Shown here one piece after another: positions 16,686 through 24,776 of a stretch of 64,000 nucleotides of DNA. The stretch is taken from the NCBI GenBank assembly GCA_963813495.1, contig CAWEZC010000005.1, positions 186,001 through 250,000 on the forward strand, in the 5' to 3' direction. Both the position numbers and the translations under genes were made by a program. The notes below the pieces were generated by a model. It was not told where the DNA came from. It made no database searches and worked only from the letters and a program-made list of their open reading frames with translations. The stretch is from JACVRW01 sp963813495 (GTDB lineage: Bacteria; Actinomycetota; Thermoleophilia; Solirubrobacterales; Thermoleophilaceae). Within the stretch, counting starts at the first letter, position 1; the number at the start of each line of letters is the position of its first letter.

Positions 16686-17840
16686 GTGATCACCGAACTC
16701 GCCGAGCTCGCCACCGCAGGACGCCGCCTGGCCATCGACACCGAGTTCGTCTCCGAGCGGCGATATCAGGCTCTACTCTGCCTGGCCCAGGTCGCCGTGC
16801 CCGATCCGGACGCACCCCACGGGGTACGCACCGAGGTGCTGGACCCACTCGAGCAGGAGCTCGACACCGCCCCGCTGGCCCGGGTGCTGGCCGAGCCCGA
16901 GATCGAGATCGTGGTCCACGCCGGGCGCCAGGACGTGGCGATCCTGCGCCGTACCTGGGGTACCGAGGTGACGAACGTATTCGACACCCAGGTGGCGGCC
17001 GGGTTCTTGGGCTTCGGCAACCAGGAGGGCTATGAGTCGCTGGTGCGCAAGGTCCTCAACGTCAAGCTGCGCGGCAGCGAGGGATTCACGCGCTGGGACC
17101 GCCGGCCGCTGACCGAGCAACAGCTCGAGTACGCCGGCGACGACGCCCGGCTGCTGCTCGAGCTCGGCGCGGAGCTCGAACGCCGGCTGTCCGAGCGCGG
17201 CCGGCTCGAGTGGGCACGCGAGGAATGCCGCGCGATCGCCGACTCGGACGACGAGCGCAGCGCCGAGCGCGCCTACGAGCGCCTGCCCAGGCTCGGGCGT
17301 CTGAACGACTCCGCCCGCGCCGTCGCGCGCGAGCTGGCCGGGTGGCGCGAGGACGCCGCCCGTACGGCGGACCGCCCGCCCGTCTCAGTGCTGCCCGATC
17401 AGGCCCTGATCGAGCTGGCGCGGCGCACGCCGCGCGACCGTCAGGGGCTGGAGCAGATTCGCGGCCTGCCGCCTCAGACTCTCCACCGCCGCGGCGACGC
17501 GCTCCTGCAGGCCATCGTGCGCGGGCGGGACCGCACCCCTCCCCCGGCTCCGGAGCAGCCGCCGCCACGCGATTCCGCCGACGCTCCGCTCGTCTCCCTG
17601 GCCCAGGCTCTGGTGCGCCACCGGGCCACGGAGTCCCAGGTGGCGGTGGAACTGGTGGCCACCCAGGGCGAGCTGGCCGCGCTCATGACAGCCCTGCGCC
17701 GCGGCGGGGACGGCGATCACCTGCGCGTCAACCAGGGCTGGCGGCGCGAGTTGGTGGGCGACGAGCTACACGAGCTGGCCGCCGGGCGCCGCAGCCTGAG
17801 CGTGGGCGAGGGCGGGCGCCTGAGGGTCACCGAGAGCTGA
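16686..17840 (+). CDS. rnd: Ribonuclease D
   Basis: A 3'-5' exoribonuclease acting on tRNA and other small RNA ends. The 384-residue protein has DEDD exonuclease motifs: Asp18 and Glu20 in AIDTEFV, VHAGRQDVAIL, FDTQVAAGFLG, and YAGDDARLLLEL. HRDC-type helical domains follow (DQALIELARRTPRDRQGLEQIRG). The tail is Arg-rich. Start GTG with a TANNNT box 9 nt upstream. It diverges from the cell-wall hydrolase and ends 4 bases before the convergent gene. Confidence 0.92.
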   Translation: MITELAELATAGRRLAIDTEFVSERRYQALLCLAQVAVPDPDAPHGVRTEVLDPLEQELDTAPLARVLAEPEIEIVVHAGRQDVAILRRTWGTEVTNVFDTQVAAGFLGFGNQEGYESLVRKVLNVKLRGSEGFTRWDRRPLTEQQLEYAGDDARLLLELGAELERRLSERGRLEWAREECRAIADSDDERSAERAYERLPRLGRLNDSARAVARELAGWREDAARTADRPPVSVLPDQALIELARRTPRDRQGLEQIRGLPPQTLHRRGDALLQAIVRGRDRTPPPAPEQPPPRDSADAPLVSLAQALVRHRATESQVAVELVATQGELAALMTALRRGGDGDHLRVNQGWRRELVGDELHELAAGRRSLSVGEGGRLRVTES

Positions 17841-17844
17841 GCGC

Positions 17845-18801
17845 TCAGGGCAGCTTCAGGCCGCGTGGTAGCTCGCCATCGTCGATCAGCCGCCGGATCT
17901 CGCCGCTGCGCTTGGGGTTCAGACACACGTGGCGCTGCCCCACGCTGGGCTTCTCGCTCAGAAGGTCGGCCTCCACGAGCGCCTCACCCACCTCGTAGGC
18001 CAGGGCGCGCTCGTTGCCCGCGAAGCCGCGCGCCAGGTGGTCGAAGGCGGTGTGGTAGCCGCCCCATTTGCCCATGCCGTCGAGGCGCTGGAGGATCCGG
18101 CGGGTCACGCGGCGCGAGGCATCGGGGTCCTCGTGCGCGCGCCTTACCGACCCCGACGGCTCGAGCAGCTGCAGCAGCTGATGCTCGAGCACCTCCATGG
18201 CGTCCTCGTCGAGCGGCGAGGCGCCCAGGCGGGTCACCGCCTCCGCCACGCGAAGGGGATGCGTGGTGCCGATCGGGGGTCGCAGGTCCGCCACGCTCTC
18301 CAGCACGTGGCCGGGAAACAGCAGGGCGCGCGCTCGCAGGCGGTCGATGCGCTTGCCGCCGAACTCGGTGTTGAGCGCCTCCTCGGCGTACTCCGCCGCC
18401 TCGAGCGGTGCGGCGGCCGGGTAGGAGAGAGCGAGCATGTCGCCGAGCTCGCCCAGCTCGACTCGCAGGTCAGCCCCGGCTCGCGGTGGGCCCGGGGATG
18501 CGCCCTCGACGAGCTGCTCGACCACCGCGGCCGAGAGCCTAGCGGCGCGCTCGCCGACCACGCCCGTGTCGGCGCGCAGCTCCTTGGGCACCGGCAGGAC
18601 GGCCAGCACGGCGCCCTCGGCGGGAGCCAGGGCCACCACGATCGGCGAGTCATAACCCGTGCGCCGGTCCTCCAGCTCCTTGAGCCCGCGGGCGAGCTCG
18701 CCGTCCAGCAGCACGCGCAGGCGGGCTGTCCATTCGCGCTGTGCCTGTGCGCCGCCGGCGTCGGCCAGGGCCCGCTCGAGGTCGCTCGGGGCGTCGCCCA
18801 T
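17845..18801 (-). CDS. Protein of unknown function, 318 residues
   Basis: From the ATG at 18801 (MGDAPSDLERALADAGG...) the protein is mostly helical and acidic. I recognise no catalytic motif. The last 90 residues (GNERALAYEVGEALVEADLLSEKPSVGQRHVCL) could form a winged-helix-like unit. The frame is open further upstream to 18867, but this start has TACGCT 7 nt upstream and avoids the divergent gene. High codon-position bias supports coding. Confidence 0.7.
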   Translation of the reverse strand: MGDAPSDLERALADAGGAQAQREWTARLRVLLDGELARGLKELEDRRTGYDSPIVVALAPAEGAVLAVLPVPKELRADTGVVGERAARLSAAVVEQLVEGASPGPPRAGADLRVELGELGDMLALSYPAAAPLEAAEYAEEALNTEFGGKRIDRLRARALLFPGHVLESVADLRPPIGTTHPLRVAEAVTRLGASPLDEDAMEVLEHQLLQLLEPSGSVRRAHEDPDASRRVTRRILQRLDGMGKWGGYHTAFDHLARGFAGNERALAYEVGEALVEADLLSEKPSVGQRHVCLNPKRSGEIRRLIDDGELPRGLKLP

Positions 18802-18808
18802 GCAGGCC

Positions 18809-18814
18809 AGCGTA
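18809..18814 (-). promoter_or_regulatory. TACGCT -10 box of the 318-residue protein gene
   Basis: TANNNT hexamer 7 nt before the ATG at 18801. Confidence 0.3.
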
Positions 18815-18844
18815 CGCGCAGGTCCCTTTGGGTAGTCGTGTCTG

Positions 18845-19327
18845 ATGAATCGCAAGCACCTGGGCATCTACCTCAACGACCACCTCGGGGGGTCGACCGT
18901 GGGGGTCGAGCTCGTCAAGCGCTCCGCCAAGGCCAATCAGAACACGGAGTTCGGAGACTTCCTGGCCAACCTGGCCCGGGAGATCGAGGCCGATCGCCAA
19001 ACGCTCAAAGCGATCATGGACGACCTCGGGTTCCGCCAGGACCCGGCCAAGCAGGTGGTGGGCTGGCTCGGCGAGAAGGCCGGCCGCCTCAAGCCCAACG
19101 GTCAGCTGCGCGGCTACTCGCCGCTGAGCCGTCTGGTGGAGCTGGAGGGCCTGGCGCTAGGGGTCACGGGGAAGCTGGCGCTGTGGAAGGCGCTGCGGCT
19201 GCTGGAGGACGACGAGCCGAAGCTGCGCGCTCATGCTCTCGAGCGCCTGGTGGAGAGGGCCGAGAGCCAGCAGCGCGGGATCGAGGAACGACGCCTCGCG
19301 GCTGCTCGTATCGCCTTCGCCGGTTAG
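18845..19327 (+). CDS. Helical protein of unknown function, 160 residues
   Basis: An all-helical protein starting MNRKHLGIYLNDHLGGSTVG, with ELVKRSAKANQNTEFGDFLANLAREIEADRQ and a second half YSPLSRLVELEGLALGVTGKLALW. The pattern of four amphipathic helices suggests a ferritin-like bundle, but the di-iron EXXH ligands are not all visible. I know similar unnamed proteins from actinobacteria but no assigned function. It ends 12 bases before the carboxyltransferase gene and may be co-transcribed with it. Confidence 0.75.
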   Translation: MNRKHLGIYLNDHLGGSTVGVELVKRSAKANQNTEFGDFLANLAREIEADRQTLKAIMDDLGFRQDPAKQVVGWLGEKAGRLKPNGQLRGYSPLSRLVELEGLALGVTGKLALWKALRLLEDDEPKLRAHALERLVERAESQQRGIEERRLAAARIAFAG

Positions 19328-19339
19328 CCTCCGGCGCCG

Positions 19340-20905
19340 ATGAGCTGGGAGCCGGAGCTCGCTGAACTGCGCCGGCGCGAAGAGCTCGCCCACCGGCTGG
19401 GGGGCGAGGAACGCGTGGCGCGCCAGCACGCCTCCGGACGGCTGACCGTGCGGGAGCGCATCGAGCGCCTGCTCGACGCCGGCAGCTTCCACGAGACCGG
19501 GGCGCTCGCGGGACGGGCGAGCTACGACGCCGACGGCGAGCTGGAGAACTTCCTGCCCGCCAACACCGTGGTGGGCCAGGGCCGCGCCGGTGGCCGGCGA
19601 GTGGCCGTGCAGGGCGACGACTTCACCATCCGCGGCGGCGCGGCCGACGCCGCGATCTGGGAGAAGGCCGTCTACGCCGAGCGGCTGGCCCACGACCTGC
19701 GCATCCCGCTCGTGCGGCTGGTGGACGGCACCGGGGGCGGCGGTTCGGTCAAGACGCTCGAGCAGATGGGCTTCTCCTACGTCCCGCCGCTGCCGGGCTT
19801 CGAGCTGGTCGTGGAGAACCTCTCGCGGGTGCCGGTGGTGGCGGCCGCGCTAGGCCCGGTGGCCGGTCTGGGGGCGGCACGGGTGGTGTGCTCGCACTTC
19901 TCGGTGATCGTACGCGGCAGTGCCCAGCTGTTCGTGGCCGGGCCTCCGGTCGTGGCAATGGCGGCGATGGGCGAGACGCCCGGCAAGGAGGAGCTCGGCG
20001 GAGCGCGCCTGCAGGCCCGCGCGGGCGCCGTGGACAACGTCGCCGCCGACGAGGACGACGCGCTCGAGCAGCTGCTCCGCTTTCTCTCCTACCTCCCCGG
20101 CAACGCGTGGGAGGCGCCGCCGCTCGAGGAAGGGTCCGACCCCGCCGACCGGCGCGAGCAGGAGCTGCTCTCGATCGTCCCGCGCGATCCGCGCCGCACG
20201 TACAAGATGCGGCGCGTGCTCGAGCACGTGCTGGACCGCGGCTCGGTCTTCGAGCTGGGGGCGGCCTTCGGGCGCCCGACCGTGACCTGCCTGGCCCGCC
20301 TCGGCGGTCGCCCGGTGGGCGTGCTGGCCTCCGATCCCGAGCACTACGGCGGGGGTGTCACTGCGGACGCCGCCGAGAAGACCGCGCGCTTCGTGGACCT
20401 GTGCGACCAGTTCCACCTGCCCGTCGTGAACTTCGTCGACGTGCCGGGCTTCGTGATCGGCACGGAAGCCGAGCGCGCGGGCACCATCAGGCGAGGGGCG
20501 CGGGGCCTCTTCGCAATCGTTCATGCAACCGTGCCCTGGGTGTCTGTTCTTGTCCGTAAGGTCTACGGCGTGGCGGGTGCCGGACACGGCGACGGCTCGC
20601 GGCTGAACCTGCGCTTCGCGTGGCCGTCGGGCAACTGGGGATCGCTTCCGATGGCGGGTGGCCTGGAGGCCGCCTACCGCCGCGAGCTCGAGGCCGCGGA
20701 TGACCCGGTGGCCCTGCGCGCCGAGATCGCCGCGCGCCTGGAAGCGGTCAGCTCGCCGTTTCGCACGGCAGAGCGCTTCAGCGTGGAGGAGATCATCGAT
20801 CCGCGCGACACGCGCCCCATCCTGTGCGACTGGGCCGAGCGGGCACACGAGCTGGTCGGGCACGAGCTGCACAGCGGTCCCAAGGCACGAGGACTGCGGC
20901 CCTGA
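19340..20905 (+). CDS. Acyl-CoA carboxylase carboxyltransferase subunit
   Basis: Transfers carboxyl from carboxybiotin to an acyl-CoA (propionyl-, acetyl- or methylcrotonyl-CoA). The 521-residue protein has both crotonase-fold halves. N-terminal: RLVDGTGGGGSVKTLEQMG and the oxyanion loop GPVAGLGAARVV. C-terminal: VDVPGFVIGTEAERAGTIRRGARGL, KVYGVAGAGHG and WPSGNWGSLPMAGGLEAAY. The usual partner biotin carboxylase is not in the window. The gene is the first of a coupled run (DUF1800, DUF1501, cupredoxin). The acyl substrate cannot be assigned. Confidence 0.9.
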   Translation: MSWEPELAELRRREELAHRLGGEERVARQHASGRLTVRERIERLLDAGSFHETGALAGRASYDADGELENFLPANTVVGQGRAGGRRVAVQGDDFTIRGGAADAAIWEKAVYAERLAHDLRIPLVRLVDGTGGGGSVKTLEQMGFSYVPPLPGFELVVENLSRVPVVAAALGPVAGLGAARVVCSHFSVIVRGSAQLFVAGPPVVAMAAMGETPGKEELGGARLQARAGAVDNVAADEDDALEQLLRFLSYLPGNAWEAPPLEEGSDPADRREQELLSIVPRDPRRTYKMRRVLEHVLDRGSVFELGAAFGRPTVTCLARLGGRPVGVLASDPEHYGGGVTADAAEKTARFVDLCDQFHLPVVNFVDVPGFVIGTEAERAGTIRRGARGLFAIVHATVPWVSVLVRKVYGVAGAGHGDGSRLNLRFAWPSGNWGSLPMAGGLEAAYRRELEAADDPVALRAEIAARLEAVSSPFRTAERFSVEEIIDPRDTRPILCDWAERAHELVGHELHSGPKARGLRP

Positions 20906-22323
20906 GCCTGTCCTCTCAGAGTCGGCCTCCGCTCGCGGAGGCGGGCGCACGACGCAGACGCCGCCGGCGGCGCGGCCGGGCCCGGCGCGGCGACGGCTGG
21001 ACCCAGGCTCACGTCCGCCGCCTGTTCTGGAGGGCCGGCTTCGGCGCGACGCGGCGAGAGAGCGCGCACTGGGCACGCCGGGGCAAGCAGCCCACGATCC
21101 GCTGGCTGCTCAACGGCGGACCCGCGCCCCTGCCGCGCATCGCGGCGCCCAGCGTGGACGGCAAGCCCCTCGACCCCGTCAACGAGTGGAGTCACGACGT
21201 GATCTGGTGGCTCGACCGCATGGTGCGCTCGCCGCGGCCGCTGCAGGAGAAGATGACCTTCTTCTGGCACGACCACTTCGCTACCAGCGACCAGGACACG
21301 CCGCTGATGCTGGCTCAGAACCGCACCCTGCGCCGGCACGCGCTGGGCCACTTCCCCCAGCTGCTGCGTGCGATCACCACCGATCCGGCGATGCTGCTGC
21401 ACCTCTCGCTGGCCAACTCGGATCCGGAGGCGCCCAACGAGAACTTCGCGCGCGAGCTCATGGAGCTCTACACGCTCGGCCGCGGCTACAGCGAGCGCGA
21501 CATCCGGGAGGCCGCGCGCGCGCTCACCGGGTTCCGGGCCGACTGGCGCGACGACGGGAGCGTGCGCACCTACTACGACCGCGAGTACCACGCCAAGGGG
21601 CGCAAGCGCATCTTCGGAGAGCGCGGGCGCTACGACTGGAAGGACGTGCTCAGGCTCTGCGTGGCCCATCCCTCCCACGCGCCCTTCATGGTGGAGAAGC
21701 TCTGGGATTACTTCGTCGGCACGCCGCTGCCGCGCTCCACCCGGCGCGGGCTGGCCGCCACCTACCGGCGCTCGGGACACCGCATCAAGCCGTTGCTGGC
21801 CGAGATCCTCGCCCACCCGGCGCTGTACCGCAGGCTCGACAACCCGAACATGGTCAAGTCGCCGGTGGTCTTCGTCGCCGGTGCGCTGCGCAGCTCGCGA
21901 CAGGGAATCGACCGTGATTCGTGGGGCTACCTGCTCAGCGGCATGGGCCAGTCTCCCTTCAGCCCTCCCTCCGTGGCGGGCTGGGACTGGGGCACGGCCT
22001 GGCTCTCGTCCAACTCGATGCACGTGCGCTTCGACGCCGCCAACCAGCTGCTGGACACTCCGCGCGTCAGCGTGGAGGACGAATCCATCCCGCCCGGCCT
22101 CGGCCCGGCGAAGGCGGTGGCGCTCGCCCGGCGCGCAGTGGGCGACCCCTGGACCTCACGCCAGACCGATGCCCAGCTGCTGCGCATCGCACGTCGCCTG
22201 CTCGACGACCGCGAGAAGCGTCGCGACGGCGGCTGGCGCCAGCCCAAGCAGCAGCGAGCCGACATGTGCCAGCGCGTGCTGCGCCAGCTGCTCCTCTGCG
22301 GACCCGACGCCCAGGTGCATTGA
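20902..22323 (+). CDS. DUF1800 family protein
   Basis: About 473 residues of the DUF1800 family, whose role is unknown but which almost always pairs with DUF1501. Conserved features include VRRLFWRAGFGAT, MTFFWHDHFATS, NENFARELMELYTLG, AARALTGF and SPPSVAGWDWG. The start is unusual. The family part has no ATG, GTG or TTG before it in frame until ATG 20824, deep inside the carboxyltransferase gene. A CTG at 20902 overlaps the TGA of that gene (CTGA) and sits 8 nt after GAGGA, so I choose CTG. The N-terminus after that is a run of arginines rather than a signal peptide. The 3' end overlaps DUF1501 as ATGA. Confidence 0.85.
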   Translation: MSLSSQSRPPLAEAGARRRRRRRRGRARRGDGWTQAHVRRLFWRAGFGATRRESAHWARRGKQPTIRWLLNGGPAPLPRIAAPSVDGKPLDPVNEWSHDVIWWLDRMVRSPRPLQEKMTFFWHDHFATSDQDTPLMLAQNRTLRRHALGHFPQLLRAITTDPAMLLHLSLANSDPEAPNENFARELMELYTLGRGYSERDIREAARALTGFRADWRDDGSVRTYYDREYHAKGRKRIFGERGRYDWKDVLRLCVAHPSHAPFMVEKLWDYFVGTPLPRSTRRGLAATYRRSGHRIKPLLAEILAHPALYRRLDNPNMVKSPVVFVAGALRSSRQGIDRDSWGYLLSGMGQSPFSPPSVAGWDWGTAWLSSNSMHVRFDAANQLLDTPRVSVEDESIPPGLGPAKAVALARRAVGDPWTSRQTDAQLLRIARRLLDDREKRRDGGWRQPKQQRADMCQRVLRQLLLCGPDAQVH

Positions 22324-23663
22324 TGAGCCGCCACCGCGCATGCGACGACTTCCACCGCAGCACGGAGGGGCAGCGCCGCGATTACCTCGGCGGGCACGGG
22401 CTGACGCGCCGCCAGGCGCTCGGCGCCGGGCTGGGGGCCGGCCTCGCGCTCTACACGGCCAAGGCGATGCCGGTGACGCAGGTTTTCGAGGCGGCCGCCG
22501 CCGACGCCGCCGCGGCCCCCGACGCGCCGGTCCTCGTCTCTGTGTTCCTGCCCGGTGGAGTCGACCTGCTCGACACGCTCGTGCCCCTGCACGACTACGG
22601 GCGCTACGCCGATCTCCATCCCCAGCTGAAGGTGCCCGGAGTGGCGGTCCAGGGCGCGAGCTTCGGCTTGAACCCGCGGCTCGCCGAGGGATTCGGCGGC
22701 GGCGTCAAGGGACTCTACGAGCGGGGCAAGATCGGCTTCCTGCCCGGCATCGACTACGCCAACCCGGACCTCTCGCACTTCCACTCGCGCCACTTCTGGG
22801 AGACCGGCCTGATCACCGACAAGACGGCCCCAGGCTGGCTCGGGCGTTGGCTCGACCGCTCGGGCGGGCGTGACAACCCGCTGCAGGGCGTGTCGATGAA
22901 CTGGGGGCTCTCCCCCGTGATGCGCTCGGGCCGCGCGCCGGTGGCCGCGGTAGCCTCGCCCGGCGACGCCGGCTTCTGGATTCGCGAAACGTGGGGCGAG
23001 CCGTTCGAGGAGGCCCTGGCGGCCTACGGGAGCTTCGGCCGCGACCGCGGTGGCAGCCACGCCCTCCAGGCTTCGCGCAACGCGGCCCGGCTGGCCAAGC
23101 AGGTGGCCGACCGCCTCGAGCCCTACAAGGAGAAGGACGGGGTCGACCCGCTCGCGTCGAGCATCCCCTATCCCACCGAGAGCGACTTCGGTCAGCGCCT
23201 GCGCTACCTCGCGGCGATGATCCAGCAGCCGCTTGGTATCCGCGTGGCCGACGTGCATGCCGACGGCGACTTCGACACCCACGACAACCAGGTCGAGCTG
23301 GGGCCGCTGCTGGCCGACGTGAGCCAGTGCCTGGCCGCCTTCCAGGCCGACCTCGAGGCCCGTGGCGTGTCGGGCCGGGTGCTGACCTTCGTGTGGTCGG
23401 AGTTCGGCCGCCGGCCCGAGGAGAACGACACCGGCACTGACCACGGCGCCGGCGGCCTGGCCTGGGTCCAGGGCGACCGCGCCGTGGGCGGGGTGCACAG
23501 CGAGTATCCCGACCTGGGCCGCCTCGACGACGACGACAACCTGCAGGTGACAATCGATTTCCGGCGCGTCTACTCGAGCCTGCTCGAACAGTGGCTCGGT
23601 ACCGATGCCAGCGCCGTGATCCCGAAGGCGGACGGCTTCGGTCGCGTCTCGCTCGTGCGGTGA
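22323..23663 (+). CDS. DUF1501 family protein, Tat-exported
   Basis: A 446-residue DUF1501 (sulfatase/alkaline-phosphatase-fold-like) protein. A twin-arginine signal (LTRRQALGAGLGAGLALY, then AAAADAAAA) marks export. Then come VSVFLPGGVDLLDTLVPL, SHFHSRHFWETG and the late TFVWSEFGRRPEENDTGTDHGAGGLAW, the metal-site-like DHG motif. The ATG overlaps the DUF1800 stop. This pair is common in planctomycetes and actinobacteria; the substrate is unknown. The upstream frame is open by chance. Confidence 0.9.
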   Translation: MSRHRACDDFHRSTEGQRRDYLGGHGLTRRQALGAGLGAGLALYTAKAMPVTQVFEAAAADAAAAPDAPVLVSVFLPGGVDLLDTLVPLHDYGRYADLHPQLKVPGVAVQGASFGLNPRLAEGFGGGVKGLYERGKIGFLPGIDYANPDLSHFHSRHFWETGLITDKTAPGWLGRWLDRSGGRDNPLQGVSMNWGLSPVMRSGRAPVAAVASPGDAGFWIRETWGEPFEEALAAYGSFGRDRGGSHALQASRNAARLAKQVADRLEPYKEKDGVDPLASSIPYPTESDFGQRLRYLAAMIQQPLGIRVADVHADGDFDTHDNQVELGPLLADVSQCLAAFQADLEARGVSGRVLTFVWSEFGRRPEENDTGTDHGAGGLAWVQGDRAVGGVHSEYPDLGRLDDDDNLQVTIDFRRVYSSLLEQWLGTDASAVIPKADGFGRVSLVR

Positions 23664-24073
23664 GGCGGCGGCTGCTCCCCGCGGTCGCCGTGGCGCTGTG
23701 CGTAGCAGCTGCGGCGGCGCCAAGCGCGGTCGAGGCTCGCCCGACCGCGGTGGGCGTGAGTGAGCGCGAGTGGAGGGTGGCGCTCTACCGGCCCAGCGTT
23801 CCCGTGGGACTGGTCCGCTTCAACGTTCGCAACTTCGGCGAGGACGGCCACGACCTGGCCGTGCGCAACAGCCGCGGGCGCCTGCGCGGGCGGATGCCGG
23901 AGATCCGCGCCGGCACCACGGGCAGCCTCACCGTGAGGCTGCGGCGGCCGGGCCGCTTCGTGGTCTTCTGCTCGCTCGCAGGTCACGAGGAGCTCGGGAT
24001 GCGAGCAGTGCTGCGGGCCAGGCCGCGCCGGGGCTATACCGCCGGCGGCACGAGGCAGTCCGGTCCCTCATGA
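23660..24073 (+). CDS. Secreted cupredoxin-like copper protein
   Basis: A 137-residue small blue-copper-type protein. GTG at 23660 overlaps the DUF1501 stop (GTGA). A signal peptide (MRRRLLPAVAVALCVAAAAAPSA) precedes one beta-sandwich. All four type 1 copper ligands are visible: His64 (EDGHDLAV), Cys104 (VFCSLAGH), His109 and Met114 (ELGM). It would carry single electrons outside the membrane. Being the last coupled gene after DUF1800 and DUF1501 suggests it serves them. The 3' end overlaps the convergent SRAP gene by 40 bases. Confidence 0.85.
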   Translation: MRRRLLPAVAVALCVAAAAAPSAVEARPTAVGVSEREWRVALYRPSVPVGLVRFNVRNFGEDGHDLAVRNSRGRLRGRMPEIRAGTTGSLTVRLRRPGRFVVFCSLAGHEELGMRAVLRARPRRGYTAGGTRQSGPS

Positions 24074-24729
24074 TCGGCCGAGTTCACCACCGGATTGGCC
24101 CGCGCCGCCGCCATCAGCTCCGCGGGCAACGTAGTCAGCAGAGGGGCCACGGCCTCGCCGTCGAGGGCCGGGTCGAGCCATGCCTCGCACGCGTCCGTGC
24201 CGTTGAGCACCACCGGCATGCGGTCGTGCGCGGGCGCGACCAGCTCGTTCGGCGTGGTGGTCACGATGGTGCAGCTTCGGACCACTTCCCCGGCCGGGCT
24301 CTTCCACGTCGTCCAGAGCCCGGCGAAGCAGAAGCTCGCGCCGTCCGCCAGCGCGAAGTGCAGCGGTGAGGGCGCCTGCCGGGGATCCTCCGACCGCATC
24401 CACTCATAGAAGCCGTCGGCCACGACCAGGCAGCGATGCGTGCCCCGGGCACAGAGCCCGGAGAAGGCCGGGCTGGCAGCAAGCGTCTCCGCGCGAGCGT
24501 TGATCATCGTGTGTCCGCTCCTGAGCTCCTTCGCCCAGCGCGGCACGAGTCCCCAGCGCAGCACCTCGGCGCGGCGTCCGCGGCGGTCCTGCACGACGGC
24601 CGGTACCTCCTGAGTGGGCGCGACATTGAAGCGCCCGTACATGTCGTCGCGCTGGAGCCGGACCCGCAGTCTTGCGGCGACCTCTCGCTCCACGTCCGTG
24701 CGCTTCTTGGTGATCGAGTAGCGACCCAC
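24034..24729 (-). CDS. SRAP (YedK/HMCES-type) protein without the catalytic Cys2
   Basis: SRAP proteins shield abasic sites in single-stranded DNA by cross-linking through the cysteine exposed after Met removal. The 231-residue protein keeps the rest of the site: Asn77 in MINARAET, Glu109 in DGFYEW, His168 in PAHDRMP. But it begins (GTG at 24729) Met-Gly-Arg-Tyr where the family has Met-Cys-Gly-Arg-Tyr. An in-frame TAG lies two codons upstream, so no longer form can supply the cysteine. An ATG-TGC does occur 17 bases before GGTCGC but out of frame. Either the cross-link function is lost, or an upstream change or error removed the start. Confidence 0.85.
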   Translation of the reverse strand: MGRYSITKKRTDVEREVAARLRVRLQRDDMYGRFNVAPTQEVPAVVQDRRGRRAEVLRWGLVPRWAKELRSGHTMINARAETLAASPAFSGLCARGTHRCLVVADGFYEWMRSEDPRQAPSPLHFALADGASFCFAGLWTTWKSPAGEVVRSCTIVTTTPNELVAPAHDRMPVVLNGTDACEAWLDPALDGEAVAPLLTTLPAELMAAARANPVVNSADHEGPDCLVPPAV

Positions 24730-24736
24730 TGGGTGC

Positions 24737-24753
24737 TATAGTTGCACATGCAA
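24737..24753 (+). promoter_or_regulatory. Extended -10 and MarR-type palindrome
   Basis: TGCTATAGT (24734-24742) is an extended -10 for the dioxygenase gene, and TTGCACATGCAA (24742-24753), with perfect TTGCA/TGCAA arms, overlaps the expected start of transcription. TTG-N6-CAA is the usual core of MarR-family operators, and MhqR/MarR repressors commonly control this dioxygenase type. It lies between divergent genes and could also affect the SRAP gene. Confidence 0.5.
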
Positions 24754-24776
24754 TCATTCTTCGGAAGGACGGGACG

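Noticed and set aside
19325..19330. TAGCCT as a leaderless -10 box for the carboxyltransferase
   Set aside because: It contains the TAG stop of the upstream gene, so the match is partly forced. The gene is probably co-transcribed.
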